From WTFY01 sp026713925 (lineage in GTDB: Bacteria; Pseudomonadota; Gammaproteobacteria; UBA4575), in the NCBI GenBank assembly GCA_963662355.1, contig OY759361.1, forward strand, positions 1 through 64,000: DNA of 64,000 nt, read 5' to 3'. The notes below the pieces were generated by a model. It saw nothing but the letters and a program-made list of their open reading frames with translations, made no database searches and was not told where the DNA came from. Below, in pieces: positions 35,435 through 44,932 of this stretch (positions are counted from its first letter, which is position 1; each line of letters begins with the position of its first letter). The translations under genes and the position numbers were made by a program.

Positions 35435-36292
35435 TCAGTGGCCGAACAGATACTTCATGCCGAGTGTCAGGGACCAGTGGTCCATGTCACTGATCCTCGT
35501 GTGGTTGGGCAGGTCAGGGACCGGATGATCGATGTAGCGCCCGGTATCACTCATGCTGTTTACCAAGCTGTAGGTAACTTTCATGCCCAGAAGAACCCTG
35601 TCATTCAGGCTGTAATCTGCACCCGCGTAGAGGTGTCGGGAAAAAACCGTATCGGACAGGTTCTCGTCCTGGAAGGAATTATAGAATTCTGCAGGACTGG
35701 CATTGCATCCAGTCGTGCAAGAGAAATCGTCCCGGAAAAACACTCCGGACAGCTTGGTGTAGGAAAGCCCCACTCCAGCTCCCACATAAGGCGTAATCCG
35801 GCTGTGTACAAGCGGGAAATCGTAGTAGACGTTCAGTAGCAGGGTGCTGGTCTCCAGGTCGTCGATGGATATCGTGACCTCGCTGGAGTAGCTGCTCGTC
35901 TGCCTGGGAACGACGGGAGACCCGTCCAGATAGGTGATATCAGAGAACTTCTGGTCAATATCGTTTTCCCTGTGGTTCGCTGACAGTTCCACGCGCAGAT
36001 TGCCAAAGCGGCGACCGACTGCAACTTCAAGCATGCTGCCGCTGTCCGCATCCAGGTCATAGTACCAGCGGTAGCCGCCGATGTCCTGACCGCCACAGTC
36101 ATCTCCCGGGTAACAGATAGTATCCCGGTTCCAGCCAGCCTGGTCCATGTCAGAAATCCAGTTCACCCCGGCCCCGCCTGCCACATACCATCCGGAAGCC
36201 TGCGACTCCCCTGCCATTCCGATGCCCGGCACAGCCAGCATGCCACACACCCCAAGCACGATCCATGCAATCGTTTTAGCCTTCGTTTCCAT
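35435..36292 (-). CDS. Outer-membrane beta-barrel protein
   Basis: 285 residues from METKAKTIAWIVLGVCGMLA, with AGGA 6 bases before the ATG. A cleavable signal peptide (about 1-28, IGMAGES) is followed by alternating beta strands typical of OmpW/opacity-type porins, with YVGAGVGLSYTKL near the middle and the final strand HWSLTLGMKYLFGH ending close to an aromatic residue. Cysteine pairs (CYPGDDCGG, CTTGC) in loops may form disulfides. The function, such as adhesion or diffusion, is unknown. Confidence 0.75.
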   Translation of the reverse strand: METKAKTIAWIVLGVCGMLAVPGIGMAGESQASGWYVAGGAGVNWISDMDQAGWNRDTICYPGDDCGGQDIGGYRWYYDLDADSGSMLEVAVGRRFGNLRVELSANHRENDIDQKFSDITYLDGSPVVPRQTSSYSSEVTISIDDLETSTLLLNVYYDFPLVHSRITPYVGAGVGLSYTKLSGVFFRDDFSCTTGCNASPAEFYNSFQDENLSDTVFSRHLYAGADYSLNDRVLLGMKVTYSLVNSMSDTGRYIDHPVPDLPNHTRISDMDHWSLTLGMKYLFGH

Positions 36293-36434
36293 TCTTATCC
36301 TGTGATCACTCCACAGCTGATTCAATTCACTGCCAGCGGTTCACACCCACAGACCGGGACAGGGTAATCAAGTACCAACCAGAAAGCAACATTCCCGGTA
36401 TGCCCGCACCACCTGCCCGGGCCGAGCCTGTCCT

Positions 36435-38102
36435 TCAGGCGACCCGTATCGGCGGGACCAGCTTTGGCACCGCGCTCAGCAGCCGCCTCGTATACTCGTG
36501 CTGCGGGTCTGTGAGCACCTGCTCCACCTCGCCCTGCTCGACAATCTGCCCCTGGTACATCACGGCCACGCGGTCTGCAAAATACGCGACCACGGACATG
36601 TTATGGGTGATAAACAGGTAACTGATCGCATACTGTTCCTGCAAATGATTCAGCAGGTCCAGGATCTGCGCCTGCACGGAAACATCCAGGGCACTGGTCG
36701 GCTCATCGCAGATAATGATCTTCGGGTTCACGGCCAACGCGCGTGCAATACAGATGCGCTGTCGCTGGCCACCGGAAAATTCGTGCGGATAACGAAGATG
36801 GGCATCCTTGTCCAGGCCCACCTGCTCGAGCAGCTCCAGTACGCGCTGCTTGCGCGCCTGAGCATCCGGGATCACATTCAGGGCCTTGATTCCCTCCTCG
36901 ATGATGCTTCCCACCAGCATACGCGGGTTCATTGAGGAATACGGGTCCTGAAAGACGATCTGCAGATTGGCACGCTGTTCCAGCAACTGGTTATGGCCGA
37001 TCTCGTGTATCGGCAGCCCCAGGTATGTCACCTCGCCCAAGGTGGGCTGCACCAGACGCAGGATCCCCTTGCCGACGGTAGTCTTGCCGCTGCCAGATTC
37101 CCCGACCAGTGCCACCGTCTTACCGGGTGGAATGTCCAGGGACACGCCGTCCACAGCCTTGACATACCCGACCGTGCGCTTGAACAGCCCTTTGCGTATC
37201 GGGAAATACACCGCCAGATCACGCACCTGCAGAACGTCGTTTTTGGTCATGTTTTCGATGACCGGCTTGTGCAGGCGGTGACTGTTGCCTTCGAGCAACG
37301 GCTTGCCGCGCTTTTCCATGGCCGGCAAGGCAGCAAACAGGTCCCAGCTGTAGGCATGCTGCGGCGAGGAAAAAAATACCCCATTACTCGACTGCTCGAC
37401 GATCTTCCCGTCTTTCATGACCGCCACCTGATCAGCCACCTGTTTCACGACCGCCAGGTCATGGGTGATGAACAGAATCGCCATCTTGAACTGTCGCTGC
37501 AGGTCGTTGATCAGTTCCAGCACCTGCGCCTGGATCGTGACATCAAGTGCCGTGGTGGGCTCGTCCGCAATCAGCAGCCTGGGCTCGCAGGCCAGTGCGA
37601 TCGCAATCATCACGCGTTGTTTCATGCCGCCGGACAGTTCATGCGCATACATGTCGATGGTCTGGGATGGCCTCGGAATCCTGACCGCATCGAGCAGGTC
37701 CAGTACGCGTCGGCGGGCCTGTGGCCTGGACATGTTGCGGTGGCGGATCAGCACTTCGGAAATCTGCCTGCCTACCTTCACGACCGGGTTCAGGGAGGTC
37801 ATCGGCTCCTGGAATATCATCGATATCCCACTGCCCCGCATGTCACGCATGTCACGTTCAGGCAGCTTGAGCAGGTCCTTGCCTTCGAAGCGGATGCTGC
37901 CTGAAGTCAGGCTGGCCGCCTCGGGCAGCAGCCTGATGACAGACAGGGCGGTGACTGACTTGCCGCTGCCCGATTCGCCCACCAGGGCAAACGTCTCCCC
38001 TTCCCGGATCCCGAAGCTGATTCGGTCGACGGCCGTCAAGGTGCGACGGCTGGTGCGAAACACCGTGGTCAGATCTTGAACCTGCAGCAGGAATTCTGAC
38101 AT
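36435..38102 (-). CDS. Peptide ABC transporter ATPase with two nucleotide-binding domains (YejF type)
   Basis: 555 residues. Two ABC domains in tandem: the first with GESGSGKSVTALS and ELSGGMKQRVMIAIAL, the second with GESGSGKTTVGKG and EFSGGQRQRICIARALA, plus IADEPTTALD and ICDEPTSALD Walker B segments. A short linker (about 270-290) joins them. It powers the two permeases encoded just upstream. Closest architecture is YejF, which imports peptides such as microcin C in E. coli. Last gene of the four-gene run. Confidence 0.9.
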   Translation of the reverse strand: MSEFLLQVQDLTTVFRTSRRTLTAVDRISFGIREGETFALVGESGSGKSVTALSVIRLLPEAASLTSGSIRFEGKDLLKLPERDMRDMRGSGISMIFQEPMTSLNPVVKVGRQISEVLIRHRNMSRPQARRRVLDLLDAVRIPRPSQTIDMYAHELSGGMKQRVMIAIALACEPRLLIADEPTTALDVTIQAQVLELINDLQRQFKMAILFITHDLAVVKQVADQVAVMKDGKIVEQSSNGVFFSSPQHAYSWDLFAALPAMEKRGKPLLEGNSHRLHKPVIENMTKNDVLQVRDLAVYFPIRKGLFKRTVGYVKAVDGVSLDIPPGKTVALVGESGSGKTTVGKGILRLVQPTLGEVTYLGLPIHEIGHNQLLEQRANLQIVFQDPYSSMNPRMLVGSIIEEGIKALNVIPDAQARKQRVLELLEQVGLDKDAHLRYPHEFSGGQRQRICIARALAVNPKIIICDEPTSALDVSVQAQILDLLNHLQEQYAISYLFITHNMSVVAYFADRVAVMYQGQIVEQGEVEQVLTDPQHEYTRRLLSAVPKLVPPIRVA

Positions 38103-38108
38103 GACCGG

Positions 38109-39530
38109 TTACCTTGCCAACCTCGGATCGAGGGCATCACGCACCACGTCGGCAAACAGGTTGGCGAACAGCACCAGTGTGAACATGAAGAACAGTGAAG
38201 CGGCCAGCGACCACCACACCACCGGTTCGCGCGCCATTTCCAGTCGTGCACTGTTGATCATGTTGCCCCAGCTGTTCATGGTGGGATCCACACCGATATT
38301 GATATACGACAGCACTGCCTCGGCCAGCACCAGTCCACTGAAATCGAGAACCAGCGTGATCAGGACGATATGCATCACGTTCGGCAGGATGTGCCGAAAG
38401 ATGGTCTGTACCCGGCCCACCCCAAATGCCGTGGCGGCCTGGATGAAGTCGACTTCCCGCAGTTTCAGGGTTTCCGCACGCAACAGCCGACACAGGCCGG
38501 TCCAGCTGGTCAGCCCCAAGATCAGGCACAGGAACAGCAGGCGCAGGTCGGCACGCTGGGTCAGGCTTGCAAACTGCTCCGCATGCTTGCTCATGTACAC
38601 GTTCAGCATCAGGACCGCGGCCGCGATCAACAGTACGCCCGGGATCGAGTTGAGCGTGGTGTAGAGATACTGGATGACATCATCGATCCAGCCACGGAAA
38701 TATCCGGCCATGATTCCGAATATCACGGCAAACGGAAGCATCAGCAGGGTCGTCAGCGTGCCGATGACGACCCCTGTGCGAATACTCTTTAGCGCCTGGT
38801 ACAGTACGTCCTCACCGACCTTGTCCGTGCCCAGCACGTGGTATTTCGCTGCCCACTCCCCGCCCACCAGCAGCACCAGTACCACCGCCCCCAGGGTGAG
38901 GATCACGGTCCTCCACGGCACCCCGGAACGCCCGCCCAACAGGATGCCCAGGGTGGCACGGAATGATCTTTTCGCCCGCACGGACAATACGAGGCACAGC
39001 AACGTGACCAGTACCAGCCAGACTGCAATGCCCTTGAGGGCACCGACTGCACCCAGCACGAGCACATCTGCGGTTTTCTGCGCTTCAGGGTTGTCTAGGT
39101 GCACCGCCCCCCATGACAGGCGTGGATAGACACGCTGCTTGGTGCCATCGTCCTGCTGCACGGTCTCTTTCGCATACAGATAGGCTGCAAACGGTGCCGA
39201 ATACGTCTTTTCACCACTCGCGCGCAGCCCGGACACCATCTCGTCAAACAGGCTGATCACTTCGCCGCTGTAGTGCACTTCACCGGATGCGGCGTTCTGG
39301 TTCTCCAGCACAGGATGAAAATGCACCGAGTCAAGCAGGGCAATGCCCACATACACCGACAGCACGATCATCGAGATGACCCCCGCCTTGCTGCGCACGA
39401 CCTGCCGCCAGGGCTCGCGCAAGTGGGGCTTGCGCATGGCATACAGGAAAAACAGGACAATGCACAGCATCAGGCCGAACACCAGGATATCGGTCAGCAG
39501 GAAAACCGGCTTGCCTGGCAGCATGGTCAA
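38109..39530 (-). CDS. Peptide ABC transporter permease (YejE type)
   Basis: 473 residues, longer than DppC-type permeases because of an N-terminal extension with two membrane helices and a periplasmic loop, as in YejE. The ABC permease loop motif EAA appears as RAETLKLREVDFIQAATAFGVG, contacting the ATPase. It overlaps the next permease by 4 bp and precedes the ATPase by 6 bp. Confidence 0.9.
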   Translation of the reverse strand: MTMLPGKPVFLLTDILVFGLMLCIVLFFLYAMRKPHLREPWRQVVRSKAGVISMIVLSVYVGIALLDSVHFHPVLENQNAASGEVHYSGEVISLFDEMVSGLRASGEKTYSAPFAAYLYAKETVQQDDGTKQRVYPRLSWGAVHLDNPEAQKTADVLVLGAVGALKGIAVWLVLVTLLCLVLSVRAKRSFRATLGILLGGRSGVPWRTVILTLGAVVLVLLVGGEWAAKYHVLGTDKVGEDVLYQALKSIRTGVVIGTLTTLLMLPFAVIFGIMAGYFRGWIDDVIQYLYTTLNSIPGVLLIAAAVLMLNVYMSKHAEQFASLTQRADLRLLFLCLILGLTSWTGLCRLLRAETLKLREVDFIQAATAFGVGRVQTIFRHILPNVMHIVLITLVLDFSGLVLAEAVLSYINIGVDPTMNSWGNMINSARLEMAREPVVWWSLAASLFFMFTLVLFANLFADVVRDALDPRLAR

Positions 39531-40504
39531 CTGAACCTGACTCTCGGGTCAACGAGCGTGTACGAGATGTCGGTGAGCAACAGCCCGACGATATACAGGA
39601 ACGCGCCCAGAAAGACCATGGACCGCACGATCGCGAAGTCCTGGCGGTTGATCGCATCGATGGTATAGCTGCCAAGGCCCGGGATACCGAAAAAGGACTC
39701 GGTGATCAGGCTGCCCATGAACAGCAGCGGCAGGATCACCACCACACCGGTCAGGATCGGGATCAGCGCATTGCGCAGCACGTGCCGGAACAGCACCGTC
39801 TGCTCGGCAATGCCCTTGGCGCGTGCGGTGCGCACGTAGTCCCGGTTCATCTCTTCGAGGAATATGGTCCGGTACCAGCGGGTACTGGACCCGATCCCGC
39901 CGACGATTCCGATCAGCACCGGCAGAATCAGGAACTTGACTCCGAACAGGCCACTTTCAAATCCGGAAATGGGCACAACCCGCAGGATCTTGCCCATCAT
40001 GTACTGCCCCCCGATGATGTAGAACAGGCTGGAAATGGACATCAGGGCCACACAGATCACGACCGCCCAGTAGTCGATATAGGTGGCCCTGAAAAAGGCG
40101 ATGAGCAGGGCAAAGGTGATGGCCACCAGCAGCCCGATGATCAACTGCGGGACCGCGATGGCCAGGCTGGGCCACATGCGCTGGCTGATATCGAAACCGA
40201 TATCGCGGCCGCTGTCGGAACGGCCGAAATCAAATATGAACAGGCGCAGGGACTTGGTGTAGAAAATGGTCTTGCGGATCGTGTCGATCCCGTCTTCCTC
40301 ATCATTGTAGAACAGCGGGTGATGGTAGCCGCGCTCCGCCTTCCAGTCCGCTATCTGCTCTTCCGTGACGTGTTTCTGGCCGAGGAACATGCGGGCCATG
40401 TCATCGGGTGTGTTAACCACGAAAAACAGCATGAACGTAATGACATTGACGCCGATGAGGATCGGTATGGCATACAGCGCCCGGCGTATGATGTAGGCAA
40501 TCAT
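39527..40504 (-). CDS. Peptide ABC transporter permease (YejB/DppB type)
   Basis: 325 residues. The N terminus MIAYIIRRALYAIPILIGVNVITF is typical of DppB/YejB permeases. It has about six membrane helices and the loop NRDYVRTARAKGIAEQTVLFRH. It forms the inner-membrane channel with the YejE-type partner. It overlaps the binding protein gene by 4 bp at its start, so the run is tightly coupled. Confidence 0.92.
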   Translation of the reverse strand: MIAYIIRRALYAIPILIGVNVITFMLFFVVNTPDDMARMFLGQKHVTEEQIADWKAERGYHHPLFYNDEEDGIDTIRKTIFYTKSLRLFIFDFGRSDSGRDIGFDISQRMWPSLAIAVPQLIIGLLVAITFALLIAFFRATYIDYWAVVICVALMSISSLFYIIGGQYMMGKILRVVPISGFESGLFGVKFLILPVLIGIVGGIGSSTRWYRTIFLEEMNRDYVRTARAKGIAEQTVLFRHVLRNALIPILTGVVVILPLLFMGSLITESFFGIPGLGSYTIDAINRQDFAIVRSMVFLGAFLYIVGLLLTDISYTLVDPRVRFS

Positions 40505-42657
40505 CTCAGCGTGCCCCGCTCACGCCGATAGAACCCGATCACGGCAGGGATGAACGACACCATCAGGAGTCCGGCCAGTATGATCAGCGGCCAGTGCCGG
40601 GGCCGGTTCCATTCGGCACGCCTGGCGTCCCTCAGCTCGCCGTCCACACACTTGTATTTCAGGAGATTGTTGGCCATCAGGTTGGGCTTGACGTTCATGT
40701 ACCAGCTGTGGAACAGGGAAAACGCCTTGGGGTGGAATCCCCACAGCCATGGGGCATCACGTTGCAGGATCCAGGTCATCTCCCGGATGATCTCCAGTCG
40801 CATGGGCCCGTTTTCGATATTCTTCATCTGCTCGAACAGGCGGTCGAATTCCGGGTTCTGGTAGTTCGTCGAATTTTCACCGCTGTGCTCCACTTTCGAG
40901 TTCGGCCCGTACAGGAGAAAAAAGAAATTTTCAGGGTCCGGATAATCGGCATTCCAGCCCCACTGGAAGATCTGGCCGGTGCCCTTGCGCATCTTTTCCT
41001 GGAAACGGTTGTAATCGGTGGCGCGGATCACCAGCTGGATGCCGAGTTTCTGGTATTGCTTGCGCAGCCAGTTGAAATGCGCCTTGGCACCCGGACCCGC
41101 ACCGGGCGTGTCAAAATACAGGACCAGCGGCTTGCCGGATGCACGGTCCATGCCGTCCTCGTAGCCGGCCTCGGCCAGCAGCTGCCTGGCGTGTTCTATG
41201 CCTTTCCTTTTCGGCTCGCCGCCCACCCAGTCGTAAACAAAAGGGTTCACCCCGGCTTCGCCCTCGACATTGCCGAATATCCCGGGTGGGACCGGGCCCT
41301 GCGCCGGCACGCCCCGGCCGTTGGCGAAGATGGAAATGTACTCCTCGTAATCCACGGCAATGGATATGGCCCGGCGCAGCAGGCGCGCGCGCGCGGAATT
41401 TCCCCCCACCACGGGATCCAGCATGTTGAACCCCATGTACAGGATCGAGGCCGTCACGGAGGTCTCGAGCTGGATGTCCTTCTCCTGCATCCGCTCCGTG
41501 AGCTGGACGTCCCCCTGCGAGCCGAACTGAATGGCCTGATCAAAGCTGTCCGAGCTGACCCCGGAGGCATCGTAGTATCCCTGCAGGAATTTGTTCCAGT
41601 AGGGGATGTTCTCCTTCTCCAGGCTGTAGACCGCCTTGTGCACCAGGGGCAAGTCCTTCCCGGCATCGGCCAGCAGCCCGTTCTGCCGGTCCTGCGGCTC
41701 ACCGCGGGACGGATACTTCTCGCCATGGAAGTTCGGGTTTTTCTCCATCACCATGCGCAGGTTCGGGTTGTTTTCCGTCAGCATGAACGGCCCCGTCCCC
41801 ACCGGGTACCAGTTCAGCGAGATATTGCGCTCTTCCATGCCCGGCTGGCTGTAGAACCTTTCGGCCTCCCAGGGCATCGGGGCAAAAAACGGCATGGCAA
41901 GCCAAAACACCAGCTGCGGATACTTTCCCCTGATGCGGATACGGTAGGTGTAGCGGTCCTTCACGGACAACCCTGCAAAATCGATGTCCCTGAGGTCATG
42001 CCAGGTACCCTGCGGCTGGTCCGCATACCGCTCGCCTACCTGTTCGCGAAACGCATCGAACCCGACTATGTACTCACGCATCACACCGGCGATGGGAGAG
42101 TGCAGGAACGGGCTGGCAATACGCTTGATCTGGTACACATAGTCGGCGGCCGTCAGTTCCCGGGTACCAGTGTGCGGGAAATCCGACAGGACATACACAT
42201 CTTCAAGATCCTCCTTTTCCAGGTCCAGATAGCGGGGATGGCCCGAGTCGTCCGCGGCAAATGCCGGGTGCGGCTGATACCGGATCCCCGGGCGGATCGA
42301 TACGATGTACTCGGAATACGCAATTTCCTGCACCTGCCCTCGCGGTAACGGCTCCCCGGACTGATCCAGATACCTCACCTGTGGCAGGTGCTCAGCCGTA
42401 AGGGGGATCAGGGTATACGGTCGCATCAGGTAATGATACTGCAGGGGTGGCTCATAGATCTGCGCAATGAACTGGTACTCGTTCGAACTGTAGGAACTCA
42501 CCGGATCCAGGTGCTTGGGCCGCTCGCTGAACGATGAGTACACGACGTTCGAGGTCCCCTCCGCATCCGGATACGGGTTATTCCAGGTCTTCGAGCCGCA
42601 TGCGCTGAGCATGCAGGCCAGGACAAGCGACAAATAAGGGACGGCGCGTTCGTTCAC
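40501..42657 (-). CDS. Peptide-binding lipoprotein of an ABC importer, with a C-terminal membrane helix
   Basis: 718 residues. The signal ends in a lipobox (CMLSACG, Cys about 21). The body is an SBP_bac_5-type peptide-binding protein (ERPKHLDPVSSYSSNEYQF; NISLNWYPVGTGPFMLTENN; FQWGWNADYPDPENFFFLLY). The C terminus has a hydrophobic helix (WPLIILAGLLMVSFIPAVIGF) followed by basic residues, which is unusual because binding proteins are normally soluble beyond the lipid anchor. It captures oligopeptides for the permeases. First gene of the run. Confidence 0.9.
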   Translation of the reverse strand: MNERAVPYLSLVLACMLSACGSKTWNNPYPDAEGTSNVVYSSFSERPKHLDPVSSYSSNEYQFIAQIYEPPLQYHYLMRPYTLIPLTAEHLPQVRYLDQSGEPLPRGQVQEIAYSEYIVSIRPGIRYQPHPAFAADDSGHPRYLDLEKEDLEDVYVLSDFPHTGTRELTAADYVYQIKRIASPFLHSPIAGVMREYIVGFDAFREQVGERYADQPQGTWHDLRDIDFAGLSVKDRYTYRIRIRGKYPQLVFWLAMPFFAPMPWEAERFYSQPGMEERNISLNWYPVGTGPFMLTENNPNLRMVMEKNPNFHGEKYPSRGEPQDRQNGLLADAGKDLPLVHKAVYSLEKENIPYWNKFLQGYYDASGVSSDSFDQAIQFGSQGDVQLTERMQEKDIQLETSVTASILYMGFNMLDPVVGGNSARARLLRRAISIAVDYEEYISIFANGRGVPAQGPVPPGIFGNVEGEAGVNPFVYDWVGGEPKRKGIEHARQLLAEAGYEDGMDRASGKPLVLYFDTPGAGPGAKAHFNWLRKQYQKLGIQLVIRATDYNRFQEKMRKGTGQIFQWGWNADYPDPENFFFLLYGPNSKVEHSGENSTNYQNPEFDRLFEQMKNIENGPMRLEIIREMTWILQRDAPWLWGFHPKAFSLFHSWYMNVKPNLMANNLLKYKCVDGELRDARRAEWNRPRHWPLIILAGLLMVSFIPAVIGFYRRERGTLR

Positions 42658-42793
42658 GTACGTGGTGTGTATTATACTTTGATAAGATATGGAAACTTAC
42701 TTCCCTGTATAACCATTATAGACTGCCTGCCCGGGAAAATTCTCCAACCCGGATTACCAGAACATGCCATTTTAGCCAAGTGAGGGAACAGAT

Positions 42794-43579
42794 ATGGGAT
42801 TTTTAGCGGGAAAACGTGCCTTGATCATCGGAATTGCCAGCAACCGGTCAATCGCCTGGGGCATCGCTGCAGCCATGAAGCGCGAAGGTGCGGAACTGGC
42901 CTTCACCTACCAGAACGAAAAACTCCAGTCCAGGGTGGAAAAATTTGCCGCGGAATGCGGGGCAGCCATAACCCTGCCCTGTGATCTGGAACATGACGAG
43001 GACATTACCTCGCTGTTCGGGGAACTGGGAACGGCCTGGGACGGGCTGGATATCCTGGTGCACTCGGCGGCCTTCGCACCCCGCGAGGAACTCGCCGGGG
43101 ACTTTGTCGAGGTGACCACCCGTGAAGGATCAAGAATCGCTCATGACATCAGCAGCTACAGCCTGACAGCACTGGGCCGGGCTGCGCGCCCCATGATGCA
43201 GGACCGCAACGGCGCCATCGTCTCCCTGACCTACATGGGTTCGGTGCGTGCCATGCCGAGCTACAACGTCATGGGCCTGGCCAAGGCCAGCCTGGAGGCC
43301 AACATACGCTACATGGCCTATAGCCTCGGCCCGGACGGCATCCGCGTGAACGGCATCTCCGCAGGCCCGATTCGCACCCTTGCCGCAGCAGGCATCGCGG
43401 ACTTCCGCAAGATGCTTGATCATGTGGAACAGAATGCCCCGCTGCGCAAGAACGTCACCATCGAGGAGGTGGGTAACACCGCCGCATTCCTGTGCTCGGA
43501 CCTGGCCAGCGGAATTACCGGCGAGATCACCTACGTCGATGCGGGGTTCAATATCATCGGGATGTCCGGCTACAGCTAG
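42794..43579 (+). CDS. fabI: Enoyl-[acyl-carrier-protein] reductase (NADH) FabI
   Basis: 261 residues. It shows the NADH-binding start KRALIIGIASNRSIAWGIAAAM, the HSAAFAP segment, the catalytic Tyr/Lys pair in SYNVMGLAKASLEAN, and RVNGISAGPIRTLAAAGI. It reduces enoyl-ACP in the last step of fatty-acid elongation and is the triclosan/isoniazid-type target family. It is alone on the plus strand between the importer and the symporter gene. Upstream GAGGGA precedes the ATG. Confidence 0.97.
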   Translation: MGFLAGKRALIIGIASNRSIAWGIAAAMKREGAELAFTYQNEKLQSRVEKFAAECGAAITLPCDLEHDEDITSLFGELGTAWDGLDILVHSAAFAPREELAGDFVEVTTREGSRIAHDISSYSLTALGRAARPMMQDRNGAIVSLTYMGSVRAMPSYNVMGLAKASLEANIRYMAYSLGPDGIRVNGISAGPIRTLAAAGIADFRKMLDHVEQNAPLRKNVTIEEVGNTAAFLCSDLASGITGEITYVDAGFNIIGMSGYS

Positions 43580-43619
43580 TCCCGGATTCCGGGCGTGCAG
43601 CGCAATCTTGCAGGGGATA

Positions 43620-44885
43620 TCAGGCTGCCAGGATGTTCTTCTCACCCTCGGTCTTGCCGACCACCACCGCACCGCAGGAATCGCTGAACACGTTCACCGC
43701 CGTGCGGCACATGTCCAGCACGCGGTCCACTGCCAGGATCAGGCCGATCGCTTCGGCAGGCAAGCCGATGGCCGCCAGAATAATGGAGATGGCAACCAGG
43801 CTCGCGGCAGGAATACCCGCAACACCGATCGAGGTCATCAGGGCCAGTACCACGACGGAGATTTGCTGTGCGACCGTCAGGTCGAGTCCGTAGGCCTGCG
43901 CGATAAAGATTGCCGCCACGCATTCGTACAGGGCCGTACCGTCCATGTTGACGGTCGCACCCAGCGGCAGGACAAAACTGGTAACACGGTTCGAGACCCC
44001 TGCACGATTTTCGATACAGTCGATCGTGACCGGAAGGGTCGCGGAGGATGATGCGGTCGAGAAGGCCGTCAGCAAGGCGGGTGCCATCGCCTGATAATGC
44101 CGGACCGGACTCACGCGCGCGACAAGGCGCAACAGCAGCGGCATCACCACGACAATGTGAATCAGCAGGGCAATCAGCACCGTAAAGAAAAATACGAGCA
44201 GCGGCTTGAACGCCTCCAGCCCGGAAATCATGACCACCTTCGCAACCAGTGCAAACACGCCGATGGGGGCGAATTTCATCACCAGGTCGGTGATCAGCAT
44301 CATGACATCGAACACCCCCTGCCAGAACGACTGCAGCACCCGGCTGTGTTCCTGCTTGATCTGGGTCATGAACACACCAAACAGCAGGCCAAAGAAGATG
44401 ATGCCCAGCATTTGCCCCTGTGCCGCGGCATGCACGACGTTGGTCGGGATCATGCGCAGGAAAATGCCCACGACGTCTCCTGCGGATTTCCCTTCCACTT
44501 TCGCCGTCACGGCATCGGTGTCTGCACTCAAGCCCAGAATTTCCCTGGCAGGCTCGCCGTCCACTATACCCGGCTGGATGATATTCACGACGGCAATCCC
44601 GATCAGGATGGCAAACGTGCTGGTAACGACGTAATAAAGCAGCGTTTTCCCGCCGAGGCGCCCGAAGTCCTCTCCGCCGCCAAGCCCGCTGACCCCCACG
44701 ATGATGGATGCGGTGATCAGCGGCATGATGATCATTTTCAATGCGTTCAGGAACATCTTGCCGACAAAATCAAATACTGAAAGCAGTGTAATCCCGAACA
44801 ATTCGGATGCAGGGGTAAGCGCCCATCCGACCAGCACGGCCAGCAGCAGTGCGATGAGGATTTGCCAGTGAAGCTTGAGGCGCAT
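43620..44885 (-). CDS. Dicarboxylate/amino acid:cation symporter (GltP/DctA family)
   Basis: 421 residues with eight-helix/hairpin topology of the DAACS family. Hallmarks are the serine-rich hairpin AFSTASSSATLPVTIDC, the substrate region FVLPLGATVNMDGTALYE and the final IGLILAVDRVLDMCRTAVNVFSD with the Asp/Arg pair that binds acidic substrates. It imports glutamate/aspartate or C4-dicarboxylates with Na+ or H+. The exact substrate is not determined by sequence alone. Confidence 0.94.
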   Translation of the reverse strand: MRLKLHWQILIALLLAVLVGWALTPASELFGITLLSVFDFVGKMFLNALKMIIMPLITASIIVGVSGLGGGEDFGRLGGKTLLYYVVTSTFAILIGIAVVNIIQPGIVDGEPAREILGLSADTDAVTAKVEGKSAGDVVGIFLRMIPTNVVHAAAQGQMLGIIFFGLLFGVFMTQIKQEHSRVLQSFWQGVFDVMMLITDLVMKFAPIGVFALVAKVVMISGLEAFKPLLVFFFTVLIALLIHIVVVMPLLLRLVARVSPVRHYQAMAPALLTAFSTASSSATLPVTIDCIENRAGVSNRVTSFVLPLGATVNMDGTALYECVAAIFIAQAYGLDLTVAQQISVVVLALMTSIGVAGIPAASLVAISIILAAIGLPAEAIGLILAVDRVLDMCRTAVNVFSDSCGAVVVGKTEGEKNILAA

Positions 44886-44932
44886 GCGCGGAGTGTACCG
44901 GTCAGGGTATCGAGGTAAAAGATACCAACGGG

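Noticed and set aside
40594..42348. Open frame of 584 codons on the plus strand
   Set aside because: Antisense to the peptide-binding protein gene, which has clear family motifs; the antisense product has none.
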